This document shows positions 1 to 9,829 of a stretch of DNA of 64,000 nucleotides, in pieces. Origin of the DNA: Ahaetulla prasina (lineage: Eukaryota > Chordata > Lepidosauria > Squamata > Colubridae). Both the position numbers and the translations under genes were made by a program. Below the pieces are notes generated by a model, which was not told the DNA's origin, did not search any database, and was given only the letters and a program-made list of their open reading frames with translations. The first letter of the stretch is position 1. Each line of letters opens with the position of its first letter. The stretch lies in the NCBI RefSeq assembly GCF_028640845.1, contig NC_080540.1, positions 98,698,061 through 98,762,060 of the forward strand, in the 5' to 3' direction.

Positions 1-34
1 TTGTCTACTTTGAACTTTTTTGTGTGCTTTCTTT

Positions 35-62
35 ATATGTATGTATGTATGTATATGTATAT
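35..62. repeat. (TATG)n/(TATATG)n microsatellite
   Basis: Short TATG-rich simple repeat directly left of the first MITE. Its last 8 bases form the left target-site duplication of that MITE. Confidence 0.8.
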
Positions 63-216
63 CAGTGGTGGGTTGTTATCGGTTTGCACCGGATCAGGTG
101 AACCAATAGTAGCAGCAGCAGGAGGCTCTGCCCACCCACCCAGCAGAAGCATCGTACACAAGCACATGCGCACCCACAAGTGAACCAGTAGCGATGGGTT
201 TTGAAACCCGTCCCTG
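63..216. mobile_element. hAT-type MITE (CAGTGGTGGG family)
   Basis: The element begins CAGTGGTGGGTT and ends AACCCGTCCCTG, an imperfect terminal inverted repeat. An identical 8-bp duplication, ATGTATAT, lies at 55-62 and 217-224, although both flanks are TATATG repeat, so this match is weaker evidence than it would be in unique DNA. It has no coding capacity. CAG...CTG ends plus 8-bp duplications are the signature of hAT transposons. Related copies lie at 12278-12471 and 54140-54315. Confidence 0.75.
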
Positions 217-289
<73 letters not shown>

Positions 290-290
290 A
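217..290. repeat. (TATATG)n microsatellite
   Basis: About twelve near-perfect TATATG hexamers between the MITE and the SINE. Confidence 0.95.
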
Positions 291-652
291 GGGATGTGGT
301 GGCTCAGGGGCTAGGATGTTGAGCTTGTCGATCGACAAGCTCGGTGGTTTGAATCCCTAATGCTGCCGTGTAACAGGGTGAGCTCCCGTTACTTGTCCCA
401 GCTTCTGCCAACCTAGCAGTTTCGAAAGCACATAAAAATGCAAGTAGAAAAAATAGGGACCACTTTTGGTGGGAAGGTAACAGCATTCCGTGCGCCTTTG
501 GCATTGACTCATAACCACGGAGACATCTTCGGACAGTGCTGGTTCTTCAGACAGTGCTGGCTCTTCGGCTTTGAAATGGAGATGAGCACCACCCCCTAGA
601 GTCAGCAACGAATAGCACGTATGTGCGAGGGCAACATTTACCTTTACCTTTT
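291..652 (+). mobile_element. Sauria SINE, near full length
   Basis: A tRNA-related head carries an A-box-like TGGCTCAGGGG (300-310) and a B-box GGTTTGAATCC (346-356). It is followed by the typical Sauria SINE body and ends in the ACCTTTACCTTT-type tail near 640-652, which resembles the BovB LINE 3' end. The length (about 360 bp) fits the family. Sauria SINEs are squamate-specific and are thought to be mobilised by BovB. The Pol III promoter boxes are visible, but this copy is not shown to be active. Confidence 0.85.
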
Positions 653-677
653 TATATATATATATACTACAATATAT

Positions 678-1968
678 CGGATGTGGTGCCAGTTGGGACT
701 GGTTTGGGCGAACCGATAGCGGCAATTTGAATTGGTTTGCTGAACTGGTAAATACCACCTCTGGTTGGCCTCACCTATGCCCACCCGCTCACCCGCTCAC
801 TGTTCGCCCTGTCCACCCCAGCCCCATATATGTTTCCTTTGCCACATGGTCCAGCTAATCACTTTGCCAGTTGCCTCTGTGCCTCACCTGCTCAGCTCAG
901 CTCTGCTCACCAAAGGTAAGCATGCCGCCTGCTCATCCTTAACCTTGGGTCAGGGGCTAGGGCCCAAGAACATGCCATTCCCCGAGGTCCCGAAGCCTCC
1001 GCCTGCTCGCCACCAGCCTTGGCCAGGTCAGGGAATGCACCATTCCCTAGCTCCAGCCCTTCCCCGGAGTGCTGTCCGCCTCAGCTGGGTCAGGGAACAG
1101 GCCACTCCCCAGCTCCAGCCTTGTCCCAGAACTGCTGCTCACTCAACCGCTGCCTCGCTCACCACCCTTCTGTTTCGGTCACCTTGGGGGAAGGACACAG
1201 TAAGGCTCCGCCACCTTTCGCAGGAAGCCTCCAGACGCCAGTCATTTTTGGCTGCCTTCTTACCAGCTCTGCTGTGATGCCATCCCTCTGGCACAGTAGG
1301 CCGTTCTCCTAGTTAGGTCCGGCACCGGTAGGCAATGGGGTGCAGATGTGTGGCTGGTGCGAAGAACAAGGCAGCAACAGTGCCTAGTCCTGTGACAAGT
1401 CCCGTGACCATCACAGCTGTTGCTACCCTGTTCGCACCAGCCGCACACACGCACCCATTGCCTTCTGATGCTGCTCACAGCCGGACCTGGCCAGGATAAT
1501 GGCCTGCTGCACCAGAGGGATGCCATCGTGGCGGAGCTGTTTGGAAGGCAGCTGCCACAGTTTTTAAGGTACTTCGACATAGGGGGGAGGGGGGATCATA
1601 AAGGGACAGGCTACAGGAGCTGCCTTCCAAACAGCTCCACAGCGAAGGGAGGCAGAAAAATTTGGCTTCCTTCCACCAGAGCATTCAATGTGGCTGTTTC
1701 TCTCCTCCTTCTTGGCCTCATACACACAAAGTAAACATGAGAAGGAGGCAAGAAGCAGCCAGGTTGAATGCTAGAAGACTTAGCAGAACTTTTCTGTCGG
1801 TTCTGTGGGTGCGGCTTGGTGGGCATGGTTTGGTGGTGTGATGCCACCCCACCTTGCCATTAGTGACGTTGAGTTGCCATGCCCACTCAGTCACATGACC
1901 CCACCAAGCCACGCCCACCAAGCCATGCCCACAGAACTGTTAGTGGAAAAATTTGAATCCCACCACTG
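678..1968. mobile_element. Large non-autonomous hAT-type element with internal palindrome
   Basis: The right end is GAATCCCACCACTG, the same terminus as the CAGTGGTGGGATTCA MITEs. The left end is a degraded version (CGGATGTGGTGCC) followed by a block shared with those MITEs (GGGCGAACCGATAG). A 7/8 matching target-site duplication, CAATATAT (670-677) and CAATAAAT (1969-1976), supports these limits. The interior is GC-rich, has no transposase, and contains a foldback at about 1245-1565. Open frames here are by-products of base composition. Confidence 0.6.
1245..1565. repeat. Imperfect inverted repeat (foldback)
   Basis: Left arm about 1245-1375 and right arm about 1425-1565 are imperfect reverse complements. 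Examples are GATGCCATCCCTCTGG (1277 on) against CCAGAGGGATGCCATC (1513 on), and TGTGTGGCTGGTGCGAA against TTCGCACCAGCCGCACAC. The spacer is about 50-60 bp. Confidence 0.65.
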
Positions 1969-2145
1969 CAATAAATGCTTATCTAAACTAACTATAAAGT
2001 TAGAGCATATTACATTATATATTATATACTAATATAAATATATTACAATTTAAGATGTTTCCTTCTGAAGAATCTGGCTATTTCATGGTACTGAACTTGA
2101 CTTTGTGTGGTAATTAAAACTTGGGGTCTTATTCCCTGTAATGTT

Positions 2146-2268
<123 letters not shown>

Positions 2269-2348
2269 TTCTGAGGTTTTCACGGGTGTTTGTATATAGG
2301 TCTTTGGTTGTTGGGTTTTCTCCCGTGTAAAATTGGAAGTGTCTTGGC

Positions 2349-2381
2349 GACGTTTGACGAAGTCTCATTCGTCATCTTCAG
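2349..2381 (-). ncRNA. Hammerhead-ribozyme-like motif, decayed (PLE unit 1)
   Basis: On the minus strand this reads CTGAAGA, T, stem GACGAA-loop-TTCGTC, then AAAC and GTC. The G of the conserved GAAA is missing, so this copy is expected to be inactive. PLE termini are known to carry hammerhead motifs. Confidence 0.45.
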
Positions 2382-2441
2382 GCTTCAGCTTCGTGCTTCT
2401 GGGAGCAATGTGTGATCGCAGCTGTTTCTTCCTTTTAACTG

Positions 2442-3143
2442 CTAGTGGGGTTTGAACTGATTGGGTGGGAGCTTGGCTGTGCTCTGATTGGATGGGGTTT
2501 TCTGTGCTCTGATTGGATGGGGTGTGTCCTGTGTTGGTGGGGGCTTGGTTGTGCTCAGTCTAATCTGTGCTGCAGGGGGATTTGAGCTGGTGAGCTGCAC
2601 TGCTGCTGTTTGGCTTCGTGTTCGTGGTCGTGCTACATCTTCGTAGTGGGTGTCAGTCTGCTGCATGTATGGATTGGAGGGGTTTGAAGTGGCTAATGTT
2701 GCAGCTGCGGTCTGGCTTCTGGTCCTTGGTCGTGCTTCCTGATCAGTGTGGGTTTGGGTGGGCTTTCTGGGTGGATGTGTGGTGGTGACATCCTGTGTGG
2801 ACCTCGTGAGTGTGGGTCTGGTGTCATTCCTCGTGTTAGGGACACGTTTGTCAATAAGGGCAGGTTTCCAAATGGCTGGTAGGCGGGAGGTATCATCTCG
2901 TTTGTTCATGCTGTGTGGGCGTTTTTCTATCTCGATGGCTTCTCTGATTATTCTGTTGTTAAAGTGTTCAGTTTTGGCGATAGTTCTGGTCTTTTTAAAG
3001 TCAATATCGTGTCCTGTGACTTTAAAGTGTTGGACCAGGGAAGAAGTTGGTTCCTCTTTTTTGAATGAGTTCTTGTGTTCTTCAATCGTGCACTTATTCT
3101 TCTGTTGGTTTGTCCAATGTATGTGGTGGGGCAGGCGGTGCAT
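2442..3143 (-). pseudogene. PLE endonuclease/C-terminal region (unit 1)
   Basis: This minus-strand open frame (233 aa) covers the end of the GIY-YIG-like domain (conserved basic and Glu-containing stretch such as RIIREAIEIEKRP) and a low-complexity tail rich in Thr, Pro, Gln and Arg. The frame continues from the RT through an indel near 3190, so it is a fragment of a broken PLE polyprotein, not an independent gene. The tail has no recognised domain. Confidence 0.7.
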
Positions 3144-3195
3144 GGGATTTCATATACTCCTTGATTTTCTAACTCAATTTTGTCTTTGGGGTTTC

Positions 3196-4014
3196 TTAGG
3201 ATGGTGGATATTTTTGGTTTGTGCAGAATGCTGTCTTGATGTTATGTTTGTGGAGGATCTTGCTGATTCTGTCTGTGGTGCCTTTTATATATGGGAGGAG
3301 GGCTGTGCCATTTTCTTGCTCTCTGTCTTGGGTTTTAGTGGGGGGTTCTTTTTGGATTAGTTTGGTAATCTTATTTCTCTGGAATCCATTGGATGTTAGT
3401 ACGTTTGTGAGAGTGTGTAGTTCGGTTTTTAGGTGTTGTTCGTCAGCTAAGCATTTTGTTCTAGAGATGAGTGTCTTGGCTACGGAGTTGATCTGTGCTG
3501 GGTGGTGGTGTGAGAGTGCATGCAGATAGCGGTTTGTGTGTGTTTTCTTCTGGTAGATGGTGTGTCCTAGGGAGCCATTGGGTTTCTTGTAGACTAAGAC
3601 ATCTAGGAAGGGAAGTTGGTTGTTAACTTCTGTTTCCATGGTGAACTGTATTTTGGGGTGTAGGCTATTGAGGTGTGTGAGGAAGTTTTCAAGTTTTTCT
3701 TTCCCGTGTGGCCAGATTATGAAGGTGTCGTCTACGTATCTGAGCCAGAGTTTGGGTTTGTGATCAGATTTTTCTAGTGCTTGGGGTTCAAAGGGTTCCA
3801 TGTAGAGGTTGGCAATGACAGGTGAGAGGGGTGATCCCATGGGTGCGCCTTCTATTTGTTTGTATTTTTGTCCGTTATAGATGAAGTATGTGTTGGATAG
3901 GCAGTGGTTGGTCAGATCTAGTATGTGCTTGCGGGGGTTATATTTGTTTTGGATAGCTGTCAAGGCTTCTTTGATTGGCACTTGGGTGAAGAGGGATATG
4001 ACATCAAAGCTCAC
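3196..4014 (-). pseudogene. PLE reverse transcriptase fragment (unit 1)
   Basis: A 272-aa minus-strand frame begins MSFDVISLFTQVP (the motif A region, with catalytic Asp) and includes EGAPMGSPLSPVIANL (motif B) and LRYVDDTF (motif C). Its C-terminal part crosses into the connector before the endonuclease. The fingers and N-terminal part are missing because of the 5' truncation and a frameshift near 4010-4080, where an extra T relative to unit 2 (4072-4080) moves the frame. It is nonfunctional as it stands. Confidence 0.8.
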
Positions 4015-4240
4015 GAGTAGGTTGCTGGGCTGTAAGTTTTGTTTCTTTATGATCTCTATGAACTGGAATGAGTTTTTTTACGTGTGAAGCGATGGATTCT
4101 GCATAGGGCTGTAGTTGTTTGGCGAGAAATTTGGCTAGGTTTTGTAGAACATATATATGTTTTCTGAGGTTTTCACGGGTGTTTGTATATGGGTCTTTGG
4201 TTGTTGGGTTTTCTCCGTGTAAAATTGGAAATGTCTTGGC

Positions 4241-4270
4241 GACGTTTGAAGTCTCATTCGTCATCTTCAG
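4241..4270 (-). ncRNA. Hammerhead-ribozyme-like motif, decayed (PLE unit 2)
   Basis: Same position in the unit as the other two motifs. A deletion removes the 3' half of stem II and the G of GAAA (GACTTCAAACGTC on the minus strand), so it should not fold or cleave. Confidence 0.4.
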
Positions 4271-4321
4271 GCTTCAACCGTGCTTCTGGGAGCAATGTGT
4301 GATCGCAGCTGTTTCTTCCTT

Positions 4322-4750
4322 TTAACTGCTAGTGGGGTTTGAACTGATTGGGTGGGAGCTTGGCTGTGCTCTGATTGGATGGGGTTTTCTGTGCTCTGAT
4401 TGGCTGGGGGTGTCCTGTGTTGGTGGGGGCTTGGTTGTGCTCAGTCTAGTCTGTGCTGCAGGGGGATTTGAGCTGGTGAGCTGCATAGCTGTTGTTTGGC
4501 TTTGTGGTGGTGCTACATCTTCATAGTGGGTGTCAGTCTGCTGCATGTATGGATTGGAGGGGTTTGAAATGGCTAATGTTGCAGCTGCGGTCTGGCTTCT
4601 GGTCCTTGGTCGTGCTTCATGATCAGTGTGGGTTTGGGTCTGCTTTCTGGGTGGATGTGGGGTGGTGACATCCTGTGTGGACCTCGTGAGTGTGGGTCTG
4701 GTGTCATTCCTCGTGTTAGGGACACGTTTGTCAATAAGGGCAGGTTTCAA
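4322..4750 (-). pseudogene. PLE C-terminal tail (unit 2)
   Basis: This minus-strand frame of 142 aa is homologous to the tail frames at 2442-2860 and 6137-6643. It is rich in Thr/Gln/Pro (for example THTDHEARPRTRSQTAAATL) and contains no recognised domain. It is the end of the disrupted unit 2 polyprotein. Confidence 0.6.
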
Positions 4751-5274
4751 ATGGCTGGTAGGCGGGAGGTATCATCTCGTTTGTTCATGCTGTGTGGGCG
4801 TTTTTCTATCTCGATGGCTTCTCTGATTATTCTGTTGTTAAAGTGTTCAGTTTTGGCGATAGTTCTGGTCTTTTTAAAGTCAATATCGTGTCCTGTGACT
4901 TTAAAGTGTTGGACCAGGGAAGAAGTTGGTTCCTCTTTTTTGAATGAGTTCTTGTGTTCTTCAATGCGTGCACTTATTCTTCTGTTGGTTTGTCCAATGT
5001 ATGTGGTGGGGCAGGCGGTGCATGGGATTTCATATACTCCTTGATTTTCTAACTCAATTTTGTCTTTGGGGTTTCTTAGGATGGTGGATATTTTTTGGTT
5101 TGTGCAGAATGCTGTCTTGATGTTATGTTTGTGGAGGATCTTGCTGATTCTGTCTGTGGTGCCTTTTATATATGGGAGGAGGGCTGTGCCATTTTCTTGC
5201 TCTCTGTCTTGGGTTTTAGTGGGGGTTCTTTTGGATTAGTTTGGTAATCTTATTTCTCTGGAATCCATTGGATG

Positions 5275-6147
5275 TTAGTACGTTTGTGAGAGTGTGTAGT
5301 TCGGTTTTAGGTGTTGTTCGTCAGCTAAGCATTTTGTTCTAGAGATGAGTGTCTTGGCTACGGAGTTGATCTGTGCTGGGTGGTGGTGTGAGAGTGCATG
5401 CAGATAGCGGTTTGTGTGTGTTTTCTTCTGGTAGATGGTGTGTCCTAGGGAGCCATTGGGTTTCTTGTAGACTAAGACATCTAGGAAGGGAAGTTGGTTG
5501 TTAACTTCTGTTTCCATGGTGAACTGTATTTTGGGGTGTAGGCTATTGAGGTGTGTGAGGAAGTTTTCAAGTTTTTCTTTCCCGTGTGGCCAGATTATGA
5601 AGGTGTCGTCTACATATCTGAGCCAGAGTTTGGGTTTGTGATCAGATTTTTCTAGTGCTTGGGTTTCAAAGTGTTCCATGTAGAGGTTGGCAATGACAGG
5701 TGAGAGGGGTGATCCCATGGGTGCGCCTTCTATTTGTTTGTATTTTTGTCCGTTATAGATGAAGTATGTGTTGGATAGGCAGTGGTTGGTCAGATCTAGT
5801 ATGTGCTTGGGGGGGTTATATTTGTTTTGGATAGCTGTCAAGGCTTCTTTGATTGGCACTTGGGTGAAGAGGGATATGACATCAAAGCTCACGAGTAGGT
5901 CGCTGGGCTGTAAGTTTTGTTTCTTTATGATCTCTATGAACTGGAATGAGTTTTTTACGTGTGAAGCGATGGATTCTGCATAGGGCTGTAGTTGTTTGGC
6001 GAGAAATTTGGCTAGGTTTTGTAGAACATATATATGTTTTCTGAGGTTTTCACGGGTGTTTGTATATGGGTCTTTGGTTGTTCGGGTTTTCTCCCGTGTA
6101 AAATTGGAAATGTCTTGGCGACGTTTCGACGAAGTCTCATTCGTCAT
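5275..6147 (-). pseudogene. Chimeric PLE frame: 3' terminus of unit 3 fused to RT of unit 2
   Basis: This 290-aa open frame starts at MTNETSS inside the 3' terminal region of unit 3, which includes the ribozyme-like stem. It reads through the unit junction (TRENLRKHIYV then LQNLAKFLAKQ) into the RT of unit 2, and carries motif A (VSFDVISLF), motif B (GAPMGSPLSP) and motif C (YVDD). It ends by frameshift in the connector. The first 40 or so residues are translated 3' terminus, not ancestral protein. Unit 1 shows the same fusion at 4004-4264. Confidence 0.75.
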
Positions 6148-6153
6148 CTTCAG
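6120..6153 (-). ncRNA. Hammerhead-ribozyme-like motif with complete core (PLE unit 3)
   Basis: On the minus strand the order is CTGAAGA (fits the CUGANGA core), one extra T, stem II GACGAA/TTCGTC (6 bp) with loop TGAGAC, GAAAC, then GTC as the cleavage triplet. The ACGT between core strands is self-complementary, so helix III is minimal or could form between two molecules, as reported for PLE hammerheads. Stem I is weak (GC/GC visible). Sequence match only; activity is inferred from the family. Confidence 0.6.
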
Positions 6154-6643
6154 GCTTCAGCTTCGTGCTTCTGGGAGCAATGTGTGATCGCAGCTGTTTC
6201 TTCCTTTTAACTGCTAGTGGGGGTTTGAACTGATTGGGTGGGAGCTTGGCTGTGCTCTGATTGGATGGGAGTTTTTCTGTGCTCTGATTGGCTGGGGGGG
6301 GGGTGTCCTGTGTTGGTGGGGGCTTGGTTGTGCTCAGTCTAGTCTGTGCTGCAGGGGGATTTGAGCTGGTGAGCTGCATAGCTGTTGTTTGGCTTTGTGG
6401 TCGTGCTACATCTTCATAGTGGGTGTCAGTCTGCTGCATGTATGGATTGGAGGGGTTTGAAATGGCTAATGTTGCAGCTGCGGTCTGGCTTCTGGTCCTT
6501 GGTCGTGCTTCATGATCAGTGTGGGTTTGGGTCTGCTTTCTGGGTGGATGTGCGGTGGTGACATCCTGTGTGGACCTCGTGAGTGTGGGTCTGGTGTCAT
6601 TCCTCGTGTTAGGGACTCGTTTGTCAATAAGGGCGGGTTTCAA
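6137..6643 (-). pseudogene. PLE C-terminal tail (unit 3)
   Basis: A 168-aa minus-strand frame matching the tails of units 1 and 2. It is Thr/Pro/Gln-rich and ends KLKPEDDE just over the ribozyme-like motif, so the coding end and the motif overlap. No domain is recognised. Confidence 0.6.
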
Positions 6644-7718
6644 ATGGCTGATAGGCGGGGGGTATCATCTCGTTTGTTCATGCTGTGTGGGCGTTTTCTA
6701 TCTCAATGGCTTCTCTGATTATTCTGTTGTTAAAGTGTTCAGTTTTGGCGATAGTTCTGGTCTTTTAAAGTCAATATCATGTCCTGTGACTTTAAAGTGT
6801 TGGACCAGGGAAGAAGTTAGTTCCTCTTTTTGAATGAGTTCTTGTGTTCTTCAATCGTGCACTTATTCTTCTGTTGGTTTGTCCAATGTATGTGGTGGGG
6901 CAGGCGGTGCATGGGATTTCATATACTCCTTGATTTTCTAACTCAATTTTGTCTTTGGGGTTTCTTAGGATGGTGGATATTTTCTGTTTGTGCAGAATGC
7001 TGTCTTGATGTTGTGTTTGTGGAGGATCTTGCTGATTCTGTCTGTGGTGCCTTTTATATATGGGAGGAGGGCTGTGCCGTTTTCTTGTTCTCTGTCTTGG
7101 ATTTTAGTGGGGGTTCTTTTGGATTAGCTTGGTAATCTTATTTCTTTGGAATCCATTGGATGTTAGTACGTTAGTGAGAGTGTCTAGTTCGGTTTTAGGT
7201 GTTGTTCATCAGCTAAGCATTTTGTTCTGGAGATGAGTGTCTTGGCTCTGAGTTGATCTGTGCTGGGTGGTGGTGTGAGTGCGTGCAGATAGCGGTTTGT
7301 GTGTGTTTTCTTCTGGTAGATGGTGTGTCCTAGGGAGCCATTGGGTTTCTGTAGACTAAGACATCCAGGAAGGAAGTTGGTTGTTAACTTCTGTTTCCAT
7401 GGTGAACTGTATTTTGGGGTGTAGGCTATTGAGGTGTGTGAGGAAGTTGTCAAGTTTTCTTTCCCGTGTGGCCAGATTATGAAGGTGTCGTCTACGTATC
7501 TGAGCCAGAGTTTGGGTTTGTGATCAGATTTTCTAGAGCTTGGGTTTCAAAGTGTTCCATGTAGAGATTGGCAATGACAGGTGAGAGGGGTGATCCCATG
7601 GGTGCTCCTTCTACTTGTTTGTATTTTTGTCCATTATAGATGAAGTATGTGTTGGATAGGCAGTGGTTGGTCAGATCTAGGATGTGCTTGGGGGGGTTAT
7701 ATTTGTTTTGGATAGCTG

Positions 7719-8123
7719 TCAAGGCTTCTTTGATTGGCACTTGGTGAAGAGGGATATGACATCAAAGCTCACGAGTAGGTCGCTGGGCTGTAAGTTTTGT
7801 TTCTTTATGATCTCTATGAACTGGAATGAGTTTTTTACGTGTGAGGTGATGGATTCTGCATAGGGCTGTAGTTGTTTGGCGAGAAATTTGGCTAGGTTTT
7901 GTAGAGGTGAGCCTATGGAGCTGACTATGGGTCTAAGTGGGGTTCCTTCTTTGTGTATCTTTGGGAGACCATAGAGCTTAGGGCATCTGGATGATTTCTC
8001 TCTGGGAATGATTCTTTGTTGGGTTTCTTCGCTGATGGGGGAGGCTTTTATTTTGGATCTAGTGGTTTTTTCTAGGTAGGTGGTGGGGACTGTGTTTAGG
8101 GGCTTGTATGCAGGGTCTTTCAA
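7719..8123 (-). pseudogene. PLE RT N-terminal part (unit 3)
   Basis: A 134-aa minus-strand frame contains KLYGLPKIHKEG and LRPIVSSIGSP (fingers region of PLE RT) and runs into VSFDVISLF (motif A). A one-base deletion near 7744 shifts it out of frame; the rest of the RT continues in the frame at 7492-7740. The upstream start is lost by truncation. Confidence 0.7.
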
Positions 8124-8389
8124 GGAGAATTTCCAGAAGAAACAAAGTGAATATAAGAGTATGTGAGCAGAACACCAAAATATATAGAAAAAATAAAGTA
8201 CTGAACAAATTGGAACTGCTGAATTGTATAAACTGCTGCCACAGGGAACACTGGGAGAACATGAAAATCATAGCATACAAAACATCAAATGCCAATAAGT
8301 ATAAGAAGAAGATCCAAGAAGCAATAGAAAGGGGACTAACAGGCTCCCCAAAACATTGGAACAAAGAGTGAGGTTGAAACCTGGAAGGA

Positions 8390-8735
8390 CAATGGGGAAT
8401 TCCTTAGGCAATTAAATGAGGAATTCCTTAGGCCAGGGGTCAGCAACCTTAAACACTCAAAGAGCCACAGAGATCCTAACTGGAAGCCCCCATTCAATTC
8501 TGGAGCCAAACGGAAGTCCTTTTTTCTCTGCCGACTGGAAGTTGGTTCCCCCACCGTAGAATCTCCTCCTAGCACGGCATCCTTTTCCCTCTATCTGTCC
8601 TAACCAAAAGCCCTATCAATTGTGGAGCCGACCAGCAACAGGGAGCCGCAGCAGAGGGATGAAAGAGCCACATGTGGCTCCAGAGCTGCGGGTTGCTGAC
8701 CCCTGCCTTAGGCAATTAAATGTGGAATTCCTGGC
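8390..8735. repeat. Local tandem repeat of GGAATTCCTTAGGCAATTAA type, split by a MITE
   Basis: The unit AATTCCTTAGGCAATTAAATG appears at 8397-8415, starts again at 8421, resumes after the MITE at 8706, and appears in altered form at 8725-8745. The MITE inserted in the middle unit. Confidence 0.6.
8434..8705. mobile_element. hAT-type MITE (CAGGGGTCAGCAACC family)
   Basis: Ends CAGGGGTCAGCAACCTT and GGTTGCTGACCCCTG are inverted repeats. A perfect 8-bp duplication, CCTTAGGC, flanks it at 8426-8433 and 8706-8713. It is 272 bp without coding capacity. The termini resemble hAT/Charlie-type elements. Confidence 0.9.
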
Positions 8736-8736
8736 T

Positions 8737-9582
8737 TAGGCAATTAAGAAAAAGTCTTCATGGTGGGCCAATCATGAAGATAAATGATTATTTAGGCTTA
8801 TGTATTGGAGGAGAAAGAAGAGAACTTCTAAAATAGCCAACTAAGTATTTTAAAAAGCAACATCTCTTCCAATCAGAAAACCTACATGTTTATTTTATGC
8901 AGTAAGCATAGTAATTATATTAACAATTTTACTTGTTCTTTTTAAGACTTGACCAGATAAAACATCTGGATGATATAGTTATTGTGTTTCTTAACTCAGC
9001 CCTAAGCAAGTTTTTGAGTTGCAAATAAAGATGTCTGGCCAATAAAAGTAGTCACTGCTTAAGCCAGATGCAGACTTATTTGTTACTGAAAATGAGTCAT
9101 CCTTTTAGCAAAGCATTGTTTTCAAAGGAAAAGGGAAACTAGCTCCATCAGAAAATTATTTATTGCGATCTATATAGATCATTCCTGTAGGAATTCTTCC
9201 AGAAACCTGGATGTGTTTTCTTTATGTTGCTATCGGTATGACTTGTATGAACAAACATTTCACAGCTTATTGATTTAATATTGTTTTCTTAAGCACTGTT
9301 ATATTATACTTTAATTTAGTGATTGGAAGGATGATTACTAAAGGATTACTGATCAAGGTCCCCCCCCCAGTTTAATCCCATTGTTACCCTTAAATGAAGT
9401 AGTTGTCAAGCCTGAATTTCTAATAGTTCTTATAATTCAGAAAGCAAACAGTATGAACCATTTTTCATTATTTTAAAATACCATGTAATTGACAAAACTC
9501 CATTGATTTCTGATAAAATTTAAGATATAGTCAAGAACCAGTGGTAAAATTATGTGAAAACCCACCTGTGTCTAGAATGCAT
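8737..9582. other. Unassigned intronic DNA
   Basis: AT-rich sequence with a C10 run near 9361. I see no exon, RNA gene or recognisable repeat. Confidence 0.5.
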
Positions 9583-9672
9583 TGCCATGTGGCACAGTGG
9601 TTAGAGTGCAGTACTGCAGGCTACTTCTGCTGACTGCCGGCTGCCTGCAAATTGGCAGTTCAAATTTCACCA
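9583..9672 (+). mobile_element. tRNA-derived SINE head (squamate)
   Basis: GTGGCACAGTGGTTAGAGTGCAG is an A-box-bearing tRNA-like head, followed by the repeated CTGC-rich block and GGCAGTTCAAATTTCACC (B-box-like). Only the head survives. The body of the same kind of SINE is seen at 19935-20092. Confidence 0.65.
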
Positions 9673-9829
9673 TATAATTGACAAAACTCCAATGATTTCT
9701 GATAAAAAATTTATAGTCAAGAAAGAATTGGAAAATGAGAACAACCACCTCACTGAAGTACTTTTCCCACTGAGAAAAGTGTATGTGCATATGAATATAA
9801 TTATTAATTAATTAATTTAGATCAGCTGC

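Larger units (their letters stand above)
4158..6026 (-). mobile_element. Penelope-like element, tandem unit 2 (5'-truncated)
   Basis: This second tandem unit has the same layout as unit 1. Its upstream edge is the identical truncation point, GTTTTGTAGAAC followed by a short AT run, seen at both 4135-4157 and 6014-6034. The period between corresponding 3' ends is 1877 bp. Differences from unit 1 are mostly single-base indels in homopolymers and a few substitutions. Confidence 0.85.
6035..8123 (-). mobile_element. Penelope-like element, tandem unit 3 (longest copy)
   Basis: This is the upstream-most unit on the minus strand. It extends about 220 bp further 5' than units 1 and 2, adding coding for KLYGLPKIHKEGTPLRPIVS, a PLE RT N-terminal motif, before LQNLAKFLAKQ. 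It then carries RT, GIY-YIG-like region (about 6868-6930), tail and 3' terminus. It is still 5'-truncated near 8123. Several indels break the frame (for example 7490 and 7744), so it is not autonomous. Confidence 0.85.

Noticed and set aside
33..338. Minus-strand frame with a long Ile-Tyr run
   Set aside because: Translation of the (TATATG)n microsatellite and MITE; no gene.
291..370. Possible tRNA gene from A- and B-box sequences
   Set aside because: The boxes belong to the Sauria SINE head; no cloverleaf or proper anticodon arm, and the SINE body follows.
765..1312. Long + frames in a GC-rich stretch
   Set aside because: They lie inside the hAT-type element 678-1968, overlap in several frames, and have no domain or splice context.
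2746..3360. 204-aa + strand frame over the PLE
   Set aside because: Shadow of the minus-strand PLE coding; it repeats in units 2 and 3 because they are copies.
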